Part shown: positions 7,125 to 14,024 of the stretch, piece by piece
How positions within the stretch are numbered: position 1 is the first letter of the stretch
Layout: every line of letters starts with the position of its first letter
Assembly: GCA_002430925.1 (NCBI GenBank)
Contig: DJDD01000201.1
Location: 1-15,464 of the forward strand
Source: Flavobacteriales bacterium UBA5933
GTDB taxonomy: Bacteria > Bacteroidota > Bacteroidia > Flavobacteriales > Weeksellaceae
Direction: 5' to 3'
DNA: 15,464 nt
Translations under genes and position numbers: made by a program
The notes under the pieces: generated by a model
What the model was told of the DNA's origin: nothing
The model's database searches: none
The model's input: only the letters and a program-made list of their open reading frames with translations

Positions 7125-9509
7125 TTAAAATTTAAAACTTGCTCGTGCAAAATAATAAGCTCCTGTCATTCCCATTTGCACAGGTGCATAAGGGAATACA
7201 CCGTAATAAGAATTATCGTAAACTTGTTTATCTGGGAAAATATCAAAGATATTATTTGCTCCGATTGTAAAATTGAAATGTTTAGTAATATCATAGCCAA
7301 TAGAAGCATCAGTAACAACCTTACCAGAAAATTGTTGTATACTTCCATAAGGATATCCATTTCTTTCTACTTTTCCAAAGTATGTATTACGAACCATAAA
7401 ATTAAAACCTGAAATAGCATAGTTTAATGCTAATGTTCCTTTGGTTTTAGGGCTTAACGATTCAATAATATTTACTTGATCAGGACCAAAATATTCATTT
7501 CTAGGTATAGTTAAAGTTGTTGGAAAATGATAGTTCACAATTTTTGTTTCATTCAAATTTCCTGATAAACTTGCGTTTAATTTACCTCTACCTAAACGTG
7601 TATCGTAAGAAATAACTAAATCTAAACCTTTTGTTTCTGTATCAATAGCATTTGTGAAAATTCTTCCAGAAACAATTCCATATTTTTCAAAAGCAGGATC
7701 GACAATGTCAGATGTTAATACAATTCGGTCTTTTACTTTGATATAATATCCATCAAGCGTTATAAATAATTTAGAAATAGGTCTAAATGTTAATCCTAAA
7801 CTTGCATTAATAGATTTCTCTTGTTTTAATTTATCTAAGCCAAGTTCTCGAGATAAATCAGAATCATTTCTGATGATTCCCTTTGTTCCAAGTTTTTGAA
7901 CTCCGTTATCTGAGTAGAAATCTGTGTAAGCATTACTAAAATATTTTTGTTGTAAAGACGGTGCTCTAAATCCTGTAGAAATTGCTCCACGAACAGAAAA
8001 ACCTTTAGCGTATTCGTAGCGTAAAGCTAATTTACCGTTAACAGTATTTCCGACATCAGAATAGTTTTCGAAACGTCCAGCTACATCAGCAGAAAAATTC
8101 CCGAATTTGAATTCTCCATCTGCATAAGCTGCTACTGAATGTCGATCAGCTTTAACTGCATTAGAAGGTCTAAAACCACCAAATGTTTCTGAACCAGTAC
8201 CTGTATAAGAAGCCTCATCACCTACACCAATTTGGTATTGTTCATAACGATATTCTCCTCCAAAAGCAAAGTTTAGAAAATGAGTAATTTTTTTAGAGAA
8301 GTCTAAATTTACCACATCTTGTAAAAACTGATGTTTTCCCGCATAAAAATTAGTTGGAGAATCTGTTCCTAAAGATTGATTAATAGAGTTAACAACATTA
8401 TATTTAAATGAGTTTACACCTAATGTATTACTTAAATCAACTTTCCAGCCATCAAAAGAATAACGTAATCCTGTTGAGTTCGAATAATCACTAATGTTAG
8501 ATTCTATTGTAGCTTGAAAACCATTTGGATAAACTTTTAATGATTCTGCATTCAGATCACTTGGTAAACGGCGAAAACCAAACCCTTGACCTTGACGTAA
8601 GCTTACTCCACCGAATGTATAAAACTCTAATTTATCTGTTAATTTCGTTTCTGCATTCACAAAAAATTGTTGATTTTTTATTGCTGCATCACCAATTTGA
8701 AATCTAAAATCATTTCTAGTTAATCCTCTTTCAGCCATTATAGCATCGTCAGATGCTCTTGCAGCAGCAGGGTCATCAGCAAAATCGTAAGCAAAATTAT
8801 CTCCATAAATATCTAAATTAGTATTTTTTGAGCGATTTGTTTTTTTACGATCACTTATCACTGCAGAAAACACAATAGAACCTTCTTTACCCAATTTAGT
8901 TCCGTAACTTCCATTGAAATTATAGGTTTGTCCATCATTTCGAGAAGTTTGTCCATAAGTGAAAGAAGCATCACCACCTGGTTTAGATTTTAAAACAATA
9001 TTTACCACACCAGCTATAGCATCAGAACCATATTGTGCTGCTGCACCATCACGAAGTACTTCTATTTTCTGAATGGCAGAAACTGGTATAGCTCCTAAAT
9101 CGGTACCTACAGAACCATTCCCTACAGTATTTTGATAATTTACTAATGAAGTAGAATGTCTTCTTTTTCCATTAATAAGTACTAAAACCTGATCAGGTCC
9201 CATTCCTCTTAATGTAACAGGATCTATATGTTCAGTTCCATCTGCTGCAGATTGACGAACAGAATTGAAAGATGGAATTACATAATTCAAAATATCATTT
9301 ACAGACAGTTGAGGGGATGATGTTTTTAATTTTTCTACATCAATTACATCGACTGGTACAGGAGAATTTACTACAGTTCTTTCTGAAGTACGACCACCAA
9401 TAAGAACGACTTCGTTCAAATTTGTTTCATCTTCTTTAACATCTTGCGCAAAAGCAAATGATGTTCCTAAAATGGCTAAAGTTGTAAGTAAAAATTTGTT
9501 TTTTTTCAT
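7125..9509 (-). CDS. TonB-dependent outer membrane receptor, SAM-riboswitch controlled
   Basis: Outer-membrane active transporter of 794 residues. The start is the ATG at 9507-9509, which begins a clean signal peptide MKKNKFLLTTLAILGTSFAFAQ; an upstream in-frame TTG would only add non-signal residues. A TonB-box-like segment (ETNLNEVVLIGG, 28-39) is followed by the plug domain (about 45-172, with VTLRGMGPDQVLVLINGKRR and IEVLRDGAAAQYGSDAIAGVVNIV), then a beta-barrel ending in the aromatic FARASFKF typical of BAM-inserted proteins. It has no N-terminal carboxypeptidase-like domain and no SusD partner, so it is not a SusCD glycan importer. A SAM-I riboswitch 65 bases upstream and the downstream APC permease point to methionine or a related sulfur nutrient as cargo; this is inference. 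The start codon sits in an 11-bp mRNA hairpin that may form the switching element. Confidence 0.93.
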   Translation of the reverse strand: MKKNKFLLTTLAILGTSFAFAQDVKEDETNLNEVVLIGGRTSERTVVNSPVPVDVIDVEKLKTSSPQLSVNDILNYVIPSFNSVRQSAADGTEHIDPVTLRGMGPDQVLVLINGKRRHSTSLVNYQNTVGNGSVGTDLGAIPVSAIQKIEVLRDGAAAQYGSDAIAGVVNIVLKSKPGGDASFTYGQTSRNDGQTYNFNGSYGTKLGKEGSIVFSAVISDRKKTNRSKNTNLDIYGDNFAYDFADDPAAARASDDAIMAERGLTRNDFRFQIGDAAIKNQQFFVNAETKLTDKLEFYTFGGVSLRQGQGFGFRRLPSDLNAESLKVYPNGFQATIESNISDYSNSTGLRYSFDGWKVDLSNTLGVNSFKYNVVNSINQSLGTDSPTNFYAGKHQFLQDVVNLDFSKKITHFLNFAFGGEYRYEQYQIGVGDEASYTGTGSETFGGFRPSNAVKADRHSVAAYADGEFKFGNFSADVAGRFENYSDVGNTVNGKLALRYEYAKGFSVRGAISTGFRAPSLQQKYFSNAYTDFYSDNGVQKLGTKGIIRNDSDLSRELGLDKLKQEKSINASLGLTFRPISKLFITLDGYYIKVKDRIVLTSDIVDPAFEKYGIVSGRIFTNAIDTETKGLDLVISYDTRLGRGKLNASLSGNLNETKIVNYHFPTTLTIPRNEYFGPDQVNIIESLSPKTKGTLALNYAISGFNFMVRNTYFGKVERNGYPYGSIQQFSGKVVTDASIGYDITKHFNFTIGANNIFDIFPDKQVYDNSYYGVFPYAPVQMGMTGAYYFARASFKF

Positions 9510-9549
9510 GTTTATTTTAATAAATTCTATCAAGAACCAACATGAAAAA
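9502..9549 (-). promoter_or_regulatory. start-codon-sequestering hairpin (candidate riboswitch expression platform)
   Basis: In the mRNA TTTTTCATGTT (9549-9539) pairs perfectly over 11 bp with AACATGAAAAA (9512-9502), burying the receptor's ATG at 9509-9507. The 26-base loop contains TTCTTGATA (9536-9528), exactly complementary over 9 bases to TATCAAGAA (9671-9663) in the 5' part of the SAM riboswitch. I infer that SAM-bound P1 leaves this hairpin intact (off), while without SAM the long-range pairing opens it (on). The base pairing is seen; the switching is not proven. Confidence 0.55.
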
Positions 9550-9574
9550 TTAGAAAAAAGTTAAAATCCTTTAT

Positions 9575-9674
9575 TCTCATCTTTCCCATTTTGGGTTGGA
9601 TTTAGCACCTTTTACTCTAAAGTATTGGTTGCTAAGGTTTCAAAGGGCCATTCCCTCCACCTTTCTTGATAAGA
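9575..9674 (-). ncRNA. SAM-I (S-box) riboswitch
   Basis: Cis-acting S-adenosylmethionine sensor in the leader of the TonB receptor-permease operon. Read on the minus strand, the SAM-I core is plain: P1 5' strand CTTATC then AAGA, GGTGGAGGGA, the GGCCC block, TTTGAAACC, then TTAGCAACC. P3 closes with GGTGCTAA, P4 is CCCAAAATGGG, and the P1 3' strand GATGAG pairs with CTTATC (7 bp with the flanking T-A pair). The conserved GGAGGGA and GAAACC...GCAACC blocks leave little doubt about the class. A matching promoter puts the transcript start at about the first base of P1. SAM-I riboswitches usually turn off methionine biosynthesis or uptake when SAM is plentiful. No clear intrinsic terminator follows, so control is probably translational. 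Confidence 0.96.
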
Positions 9675-9679
9675 TTGTG

Positions 9680-9707
9680 CAAATGTAATGTTAAAAAATT
9701 AAAACAA
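9680..9707 (-). promoter_or_regulatory. Bacteroidota-type promoter of the riboswitch operon
   Basis: On the minus strand TTG (9705-9707), a 17-base spacer and TACATTTG (9680-9687) match the -33/-7 consensus TTG-N17-19-TAnnTTTG exactly. The predicted transcript start, about 4-6 bases downstream, coincides with the 5' edge of riboswitch helix P1, which independently supports both calls. Confidence 0.8.
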
Positions 9708-9720
9708 AAACTAATCTCTA

Positions 9721-9749
9721 TTGTTTTTATAGAGTATTATTTTATTTTG
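9721..9749 (+). promoter_or_regulatory. candidate promoter of the JmjC-like gene
   Basis: TTG (9721-9723), an 18-base spacer and TTATTTTG (9742-9749) differ from the consensus at one -7 position. It lies 13 bases from the -33 box of the divergent riboswitch promoter and would give a leader of about 100 bases. Confidence 0.4.
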
Positions 9750-9789
9750 AAACTTTTTTTATATCGTAAAATGCCAAAAAAATCTTAAT

Positions 9790-9840
9790 CCTTATATTTT
9801 TATAGGGTGAGAATGAATAAAATTTAATATTTTTATTCAT
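9790..9840 (+). promoter_or_regulatory. two tandem hairpins in the JmjC-like gene leader
   Basis: CCTTATA (9790-9796) pairs with TATAGGG (9801-9807) over a TTTT loop, with one G-T pair. ATGAATAAAA (9813-9822) then pairs perfectly with TTTTATTCAT (9831-9840) over an 8-base loop. The second ends 16 bases before the start codon. No T-run follows, so they are not terminators. They might stabilise the message or mark a regulator site, though AT-rich sequence yields such stems by chance fairly often. With the riboswitch, promoters and start hairpin they account for the 347-base gene-free stretch 9510-9856. Confidence 0.35.
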
Positions 9841-9856
9841 CTAAATAAGAAAATAA

Positions 9857-10738
9857 ATGGGACTTAAATTAAAACCTATTGATGTTGTAGAAAATATAAC
9901 TAAGGAAGAATTTACCGAAAAATATTTAAAAACTCGTCAGCCTGTAGTTATAAAGAATATGTCGAAGAATTGGCCCGCTTATAAAAAATGGACTTTTGAT
10001 TATATGAAAGAAGCAGTTGGAGATATAACCCTGCCTTTATATGATAGTTCAAAGGCTGATCCAGCTGCACCAATAAATGCTCCTGTGACTACAATGAAAT
10101 TTTCTGATTATATTGATTTAATAGAAAGAGAACCTACAGATTTAAGAATTTTCTTCTTTGACCCAATAAAACATGCCCCAAAATTATTAGACGATTATGT
10201 TTTTCCAAAAGATCTTATGGGAGGTTTTTTAGATAAATATCCAAGTTTATTTTTTGGAGGTAAAGGATCAGAAACTTTCTTACATTTTGATATTGATATG
10301 CCACATATCTTTCATACTCATTTTAATGGAAGAAAACATGTTTTACTTTTTGAGTATAAATGGAAAGAAAGGCTTTATAAACTTCCTTTTGCAACATATT
10401 CTTTAGAAGATTATAGCATTGAACATCCAGATTTTGATAAATTCCCAGCTTTAGATGGAGTTGAAGGTATTGAATGTTTTTTAGAGCATGGCGATACGTT
10501 GTTTATGCCAACAGGTTGGTGGCATTGGATGAAATATCTTGACGGAAGCTTTTCTATTTCTTTAAGAGCTTGGGATAAATCTTGGGCTGTAAAAACACAT
10601 TCTTTATGGAATCTAGTTGTACAAAGAAATTTTGATAATTTCATGAAGAAAAATTTCAAAGGTAAATATATGGATTGGAAAGAAAAAGAGGCTGTAAAAA
10701 GAGCAGAATATGCTTTGAAAATTAAAAAACCTAGTTAA
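9857..10738 (+). CDS. JmjC/cupin_8-type Fe(II)/2-oxoglutarate oxygenase
   Basis: Cytoplasmic protein of 293 residues in the cupin-like (cupin_8) branch of the JmjC superfamily, which includes FIH-type hydroxylases of protein side chains. The N-terminal segment VVIKNMSKNWPAYKKW (30-45) is the usual entry motif of the family. The metal triad is HFD (His143, Asp145) and the distal His223 in GWWHWM. Thr140, just before the HxD motif, and Lys160 (NGRKHVLLF) are placed to bind 2-oxoglutarate. All key residues are present, so an active dioxygenase is expected. The substrate is unknown; protein or peptide hydroxylation is the usual activity of relatives. It is a single-gene unit, divergent from the SAM-riboswitch operon, and its stop codon is inside the terminator palindrome. 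A shared function with its neighbours is not evident. Confidence 0.87.
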   Translation: MGLKLKPIDVVENITKEEFTEKYLKTRQPVVIKNMSKNWPAYKKWTFDYMKEAVGDITLPLYDSSKADPAAPINAPVTTMKFSDYIDLIEREPTDLRIFFFDPIKHAPKLLDDYVFPKDLMGGFLDKYPSLFFGGKGSETFLHFDIDMPHIFHTHFNGRKHVLLFEYKWKERLYKLPFATYSLEDYSIEHPDFDKFPALDGVEGIECFLEHGDTLFMPTGWWHWMKYLDGSFSISLRAWDKSWAVKTHSLWNLVVQRNFDNFMKKNFKGKYMDWKEKEAVKRAEYALKIKKPS

Positions 10739-10753
10739 TTAACTAGGTTTTTT
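10724..10753. terminator. bidirectional terminator overlapping a stop codon
   Basis: A perfect 30-base palindrome: AAAAAACCTAGTTAA (10724-10738) pairs with TTAACTAGGTTTTTT (10739-10753), with TTAATTAA at the centre likely forming the loop. The TAA stop of the JmjC-like gene is part of it. The T-run on the plus strand and A-run on the other side let it serve the convergent formyltransferase gene as well. Confidence 0.9.
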
Positions 10754-10757
10754 TATA

Positions 10758-11561
10758 TTATCTCACTTTATTTTGTTTTCGTTTGTATTCTAAATACTGA
10801 AAAATAGTAGGATGTGTATAATTTGTTTTTTCATCAACTTCAGTTATTTTTCTAGCAAATGGTTCTTCTCCATTATCTAGTTGATTAATAATTTTAGCTT
10901 GTCCCTTAGCAATACCAACCATTCCTTTCCAACTTAATGTAAAGAAGCTATCTCCTTTTTCTGCTTTAATAGTATCTTGGTGAAGAATATCACCTGTATC
11001 AACACCACTATCTAACCAAAAAGCTGTGTAGCCAACTTTTTCTGGTTCATTATTATAAATAGCCCAAAAAGGAGAGTGTACACCTCTATAATCTGGTGTA
11101 ATTCCAGGGTGTCCACCAATTACTTTTCCTTCAACAATATCCCTCACTTTTTTACCAACCCAATAACCTGTATGTACAACTAATAAGTCAGGTTTCAAAG
11201 ATTTTATCCATGCTATAGTTTCTGGTGAGCCATAGTTTTCTGTAGCAAAAGTTTCAAAATTATATTGTTTTATAACAGAATCTATTTCTTGTTTATTATA
11301 GATTTGGTTGAAGATTTCAATATCTTTTTTTCTATTTAGTATTCGGTAATATATTCTTCCAATAATTTGTAGAAATAACTGTCCCCATCCATACTTTTTA
11401 CCAGCAATTTTTAGATAAGAAAAATCAACACCTTTTTTATGTTTATTTGCATTACAAACACCAACAACATTCACATTGTTTTCTAATAAAATACTAAGTG
11501 TTTTATCAAAAATAATTCCTGTACCAAAAAGACAAACAACTCTTAATTTTTCCTTATCCAT
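10758..11561 (-). CDS. formyltransferase-family protein
   Basis: Cytoplasmic protein of 267 residues of the formyl_trans_N family (PurN, Fmt, ArnA N-domain, sugar N-formyltransferases), which moves a formyl group from 10-formyltetrahydrofolate to an amine. A Rossmann-like N-terminus (RVVCLFGTG, 7-15) leads to the active-site region GGHPGITPDYRGVHSPFWAIYN at 149-170 and GVDTGDIL at 186-193. His151 and Asp188 of the Asn-His-Asp triad are present, but the usual Asn two residues before His is Gly149, read directly as GGT. Either this subfamily uses another residue or the chemistry differs. The start overlaps the stop of the polysaccharide deacetylase gene by 8 bases. The pair could formylate and deformylate, or deacetylate then formylate, an amino sugar, as ArnA/ArnD do for Ara4N; that is an analogy only. 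Confidence 0.82.
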   Translation of the reverse strand: MDKEKLRVVCLFGTGIIFDKTLSILLENNVNVVGVCNANKHKKGVDFSYLKIAGKKYGWGQLFLQIIGRIYYRILNRKKDIEIFNQIYNKQEIDSVIKQYNFETFATENYGSPETIAWIKSLKPDLLVVHTGYWVGKKVRDIVEGKVIGGHPGITPDYRGVHSPFWAIYNNEPEKVGYTAFWLDSGVDTGDILHQDTIKAEKGDSFFTLSWKGMVGIAKGQAKIINQLDNGEEPFARKITEVDEKTNYTHPTIFQYLEYKRKQNKVR

Positions 11562-12297
11562 TTTTTTTATTTTGCATGTATTGATGTATAGGAAAAATCA
11601 TTTTCTTAATCATTCCTTTAATCTTTCTTTTACGTTGTAAACTCGATAAATTTTTTAATTCAAGTATTTCCAAAAATTCTTGATCAGATACAGAAGCTTT
11701 TATACTTAATCGACCAATAATCTCTAAAGTATCAAATTTTCTAGGAGTTACAATGGGTTCCGAATCAAAAATATATTTGTAACCAACTTCTTTTGCTGTT
11801 TCGTACGTTTTTTCATCAGAATCACCACCAGGAATAGAACACGATAAAATTTCTTCTCCTAAAATTTCCTCTAAAATGTTTTTAGATTTTTTCCATTCTT
11901 CTATCATATGATTTTTAGATAACGTTCTAAAAATCATCGGATGCGTATGTGAATGCGAACCTATTGTATGTCCATTTTTATGGATGTTTATAATATCTTC
12001 TTTAGAAAGAAATCCCTTTGTATCAATAAATTTTGTTGTTATAAAATAATAACCACGAAGATCATTCTTTTCTAAAATTTTTGCTGAACGAAGATTTGAT
12101 ATTCCTCCATCATCAAATGTAAATAAGTATTCGTTTGTAGTAGTAGCGTTTTGCTTTTCAATTAAATCTTTATAAATAGAAATATGTTTTTCGAATACTT
12201 CTGTAGAATGCATGTAGGCTAAATTATCATTATTCTGAAATCCAGATTCTTTAAAATCATCTACAACTTCATGATATAATAATGCTATTTTTTTCAT
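11554..12297 (-). CDS. polysaccharide deacetylase family (NodB homology) protein
   Basis: Carbohydrate esterase 4-type amide hydrolase of 247 residues, without signal peptide or membrane helix, so probably cytoplasmic, unlike many secreted peptidoglycan deacetylases. The NodB motifs are in place: FTFDDGG at 59-65 (catalytic Asp62, metal Asp63), GSHSHTHP at 113-120 (metal His115 and His119), and SIPGGDSDE at 154-162. A Lys/Arg-rich tail (QRKRKIKGMIKKM, 221-233) could bind membrane lipid or nucleotide-sugar phosphate. The 8-base overlap with the formyltransferase gene shows co-translation, and I infer that the two act on the same amino sugar or on a sugar-nucleotide. A TATATTTG box about 21 bases upstream suggests its own promoter rather than read-through from pabC. 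Confidence 0.85.
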   Translation of the reverse strand: MKKIALLYHEVVDDFKESGFQNNDNLAYMHSTEVFEKHISIYKDLIEKQNATTTNEYLFTFDDGGISNLRSAKILEKNDLRGYYFITTKFIDTKGFLSKEDIINIHKNGHTIGSHSHTHPMIFRTLSKNHMIEEWKKSKNILEEILGEEILSCSIPGGDSDEKTYETAKEVGYKYIFDSEPIVTPRKFDTLEIIGRLSIKASVSDQEFLEILELKNLSSLQRKRKIKGMIKKMIFPIHQYMQNKKNG

Positions 12298-12317
12298 ATA
12301 AATAGGTTGTTATTCAA

Positions 12318-12325
12318 CAAATATA
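12318..12325 (-). promoter_or_regulatory. candidate -7 box for the deacetylase-formyltransferase pair
   Basis: TATATTTG on the minus strand matches TAnnTTTG exactly and lies just past the pabC stop, 20 bases before the deacetylase ATG. No TTG sits at the proper distance upstream (the nearest is only 12 bases away), so the call rests on one box. Confidence 0.4.
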
Positions 12326-12327
12326 CA

Positions 12328-12924
12328 TTAAAGTAGACAAGAAATATCTATTTCCTGACTTTCATCTAAATTCATCATCGCATTAATGCGTTTAAAAGAT
12401 TTGAAATTACTTAAATCAGAAACTTTTATATTTTTTTGTATAATTTTACCGTCATCTAAAAGGGATTCTCGCATTGTTCCTTTCAATAAAAATGTTTTTG
12501 GAGTAATCCATTGCTCGCCGTCAAAAAATACAATGTTAGAATATATGCCGTCAGTTATGTAGTTAGATTTTACAAGAACCAAATCATCCGTTTTTGCTTC
12601 ATTAATATATTCATCGAAGAAAGAACGTTCTACGTATTTATAAGAATAATCAACTTTGTTATCAATAGTAAAAAGTTTGATTGTTTCTATAGTTTTCATT
12701 GTATAAGGCAAAAATTCAATAGATTGTATTTCCTTATCATAAACAACACGAACTTTGTATTTATCGTTAGATAAATCATCTCCAATAATTATTTTGTCTT
12801 TTAATAAGATAGGTTGAAAATCAGAAAAATTATCTTCTCGTGTTTCATCAAATCTTTTTTGATGATAATCTAAATTTCGAAGTTGTTTATTTTCACAACA
12901 AATGGATTCAATAAATTGGAACAT
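12328..12924 (-). CDS. pabC: aminodeoxychorismate lyase-like class IV aminotransferase-fold protein
   Basis: PLP enzyme of 198 residues expected to release pyruvate from 4-amino-4-deoxychorismate, giving p-aminobenzoate for folate synthesis. The class IV fold is shown by FIESICCENKQLRNLDYHQKR at the N-terminus, the likely Schiff-base Lys96 in YSYKYVERSFF, and the PLP region ITDGIYSNIVFFDG at 123-136 followed by TPKTFLLKGTMRESLL. It is shorter than E. coli PabC (about 270 residues), but short forms beside pabB are common in Bacteroidota. Asp125 replaces the more usual Glu in the ITE/ITD motif. The start overlaps the end of pabB by 17 bases, which supports the pathway assignment. A branched-chain or D-amino-acid aminotransferase role is less likely given this neighbour. 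Confidence 0.85.
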   Translation of the reverse strand: MFQFIESICCENKQLRNLDYHQKRFDETREDNFSDFQPILLKDKIIIGDDLSNDKYKVRVVYDKEIQSIEFLPYTMKTIETIKLFTIDNKVDYSYKYVERSFFDEYINEAKTDDLVLVKSNYITDGIYSNIVFFDGEQWITPKTFLLKGTMRESLLDDGKIIQKNIKVSDLSNFKSFKRINAMMNLDESQEIDISCLL

Positions 12925-13867
12925 ACACTTTTTGTATTAATTCATTATACTCTGCCTCAGCATTACTTTTTGCTGTTATTCCACCACCACTTTTAAATAA
13001 TAATTGATGATTATCCTGTTCTATAAAACGAATCATAACAGCGCTATCTAAATTTTCTCCGTCAAATACTCCAAAAATTCCAGTATAAAAATTTCGAGCA
13101 TATTGTTCAGCTTCTTTTATAATTTCTATTGTTTTACATTTTGGTGCGCCACAAATAGAACCAGCAGGTAGTAAATCATCAAAAATAGTTCCTATTTTTT
13201 CATGAAAATTAGATGCTAAATCTCCTTTAATTTCAGAGCTTATTTGCAATAATTTTTTATCATTTGTTTGCACTTCATCAACATATCTATATTTATTTAC
13301 AACAACATTTTCTGCAACTAAACTCAAATCATTACGAATCAAATCTACAATTGTAGCATGTTCTTCAGCTTCTTTCTCGTCATTTAATATCAAGTGTTTT
13401 GCATTATCAATGGATGCATCTATTGTTCCTTTCATTGGATTTGAAAAGATTTGAGAATTTTCAATTTTCACAAATCTTTCTGGGGAAAAACAAACAAAAT
13501 CATCTTTGTATTTCAATTTATATTTAGCAGAGGAATAAGTATAAATATCATCCAACGATAAACTTGTTTCAATTTTTGTTGGGTAAGTTAAGTTCGTTAA
13601 ATAGGAATTCCCAACTAATATATTTTTATGAACAATAGAATATTTTGACTCATATTCTTCAAAAGGAATAGGAAATTTATTAAAATCAAATGAAAAGGGG
13701 ATAGTGTGTTTTTGTTCTGAATTAATTTCAAACTTAATATCTTCAGGTAATTCAGATAAAGGAATAACTTCTCCATTTTCTTTTAGAAAATCAATCATAA
13801 AAAAAAAGGGAACTTTTTTCGCTCCCAATTCATTCATTTCATTAAAAATAGAATGTGCTGTTAACAT
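12908..13867 (-). CDS. pabB: aminodeoxychorismate synthase component I
   Basis: Chorismate-binding enzyme of 319 residues that aminates chorismate to 4-amino-4-deoxychorismate, the first step to p-aminobenzoate and folate. Family motifs run in order: FVCFSPERFVKI at 124-135, NPMKGTIDA at 143-151, EAEEHATIVDLIRNDL at 166-181, LPAGSICGAPKCKTIEII at 233-250 and GGGITAKSNAEAEYNE at 294-309. Lys146 in PMKGT matches the lysine of the PIKGT motif of PabB, where anthranilate synthase TrpE has alanine, so PabB is preferred over TrpE. It lacks most of the N-terminal domain of longer PabB proteins, as is usual in this phylum. No glutaminase (pabA/trpG) is in the window, so ammonia must come from a partner encoded elsewhere. 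A 17-base overlap with pabC makes a two-gene operon. Confidence 0.92.
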   Translation of the reverse strand: MLTAHSIFNEMNELGAKKVPFFFMIDFLKENGEVIPLSELPEDIKFEINSEQKHTIPFSFDFNKFPIPFEEYESKYSIVHKNILVGNSYLTNLTYPTKIETSLSLDDIYTYSSAKYKLKYKDDFVCFSPERFVKIENSQIFSNPMKGTIDASIDNAKHLILNDEKEAEEHATIVDLIRNDLSLVAENVVVNKYRYVDEVQTNDKKLLQISSEIKGDLASNFHEKIGTIFDDLLPAGSICGAPKCKTIEIIKEAEQYARNFYTGIFGVFDGENLDSAVMIRFIEQDNHQLLFKSGGGITAKSNAEAEYNELIQKVYVPIY

Positions 13868-13919
13868 CCGATAAAATTAAGTTTATTCTGTATTTGTAAC
13901 AAGCTATTTTATATTTTTT

Positions 13920-14008
13920 GGGCGACCAGGCAGGCTATTCGCTATATCTTTTGCAAAGGAAATATTTATTTTTCTTTGCAAAAGGATGCCGCTACTATCC
14001 TTGTCGCA
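13920..14008 (-). ncRNA. structured flavobacterial intergenic element, copy B
   Basis: Read on the minus strand, outer stem GCGAC (14007-14003) pairs with GTCGC (13926-13922), and inner stem CTTTTGCAAAG (13984-13974) pairs perfectly over 11 bp with CTTTGCAAAAG (13958-13948). GGATAG, ATCC, ATAGCG and GCCCAAA blocks occupy the same places as in copy A at 133-222. The element lies in the 157-base gap after the membrane-protein gene, in its sense orientation, and before pabB. Two outer-stem pairs differ from copy A with pairing kept (A-T to G-C, T-A to C-G). It could be a 3'-UTR element, a small RNA or a mobile repeat. Confidence 0.6.
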
Positions 14009-14024
14009 TAATTTTTATTAAAAA

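Noticed and set aside
9510..9533. Upstream in-frame TTG start for the TonB receptor adding eight residues
   Set aside because: The ATG at 9509 gives a textbook signal peptide, while the extension adds MIEFIKIN before it and lies in the loop of the start hairpin.
9575..9674. Cobalamin riboswitch, a common controller of TonB receptors
   Set aside because: The conserved blocks (GGAGGGA, GAAACC, GCAACC, closing GGTGC) and helix order are those of SAM-I; no B12-box is present.
12908..13867. Anthranilate synthase component I (trpE) as the identity of this gene
   Set aside because: PMKGT carries the lysine typical of PabB where TrpE has alanine, and the gene overlaps a pabC-like gene.
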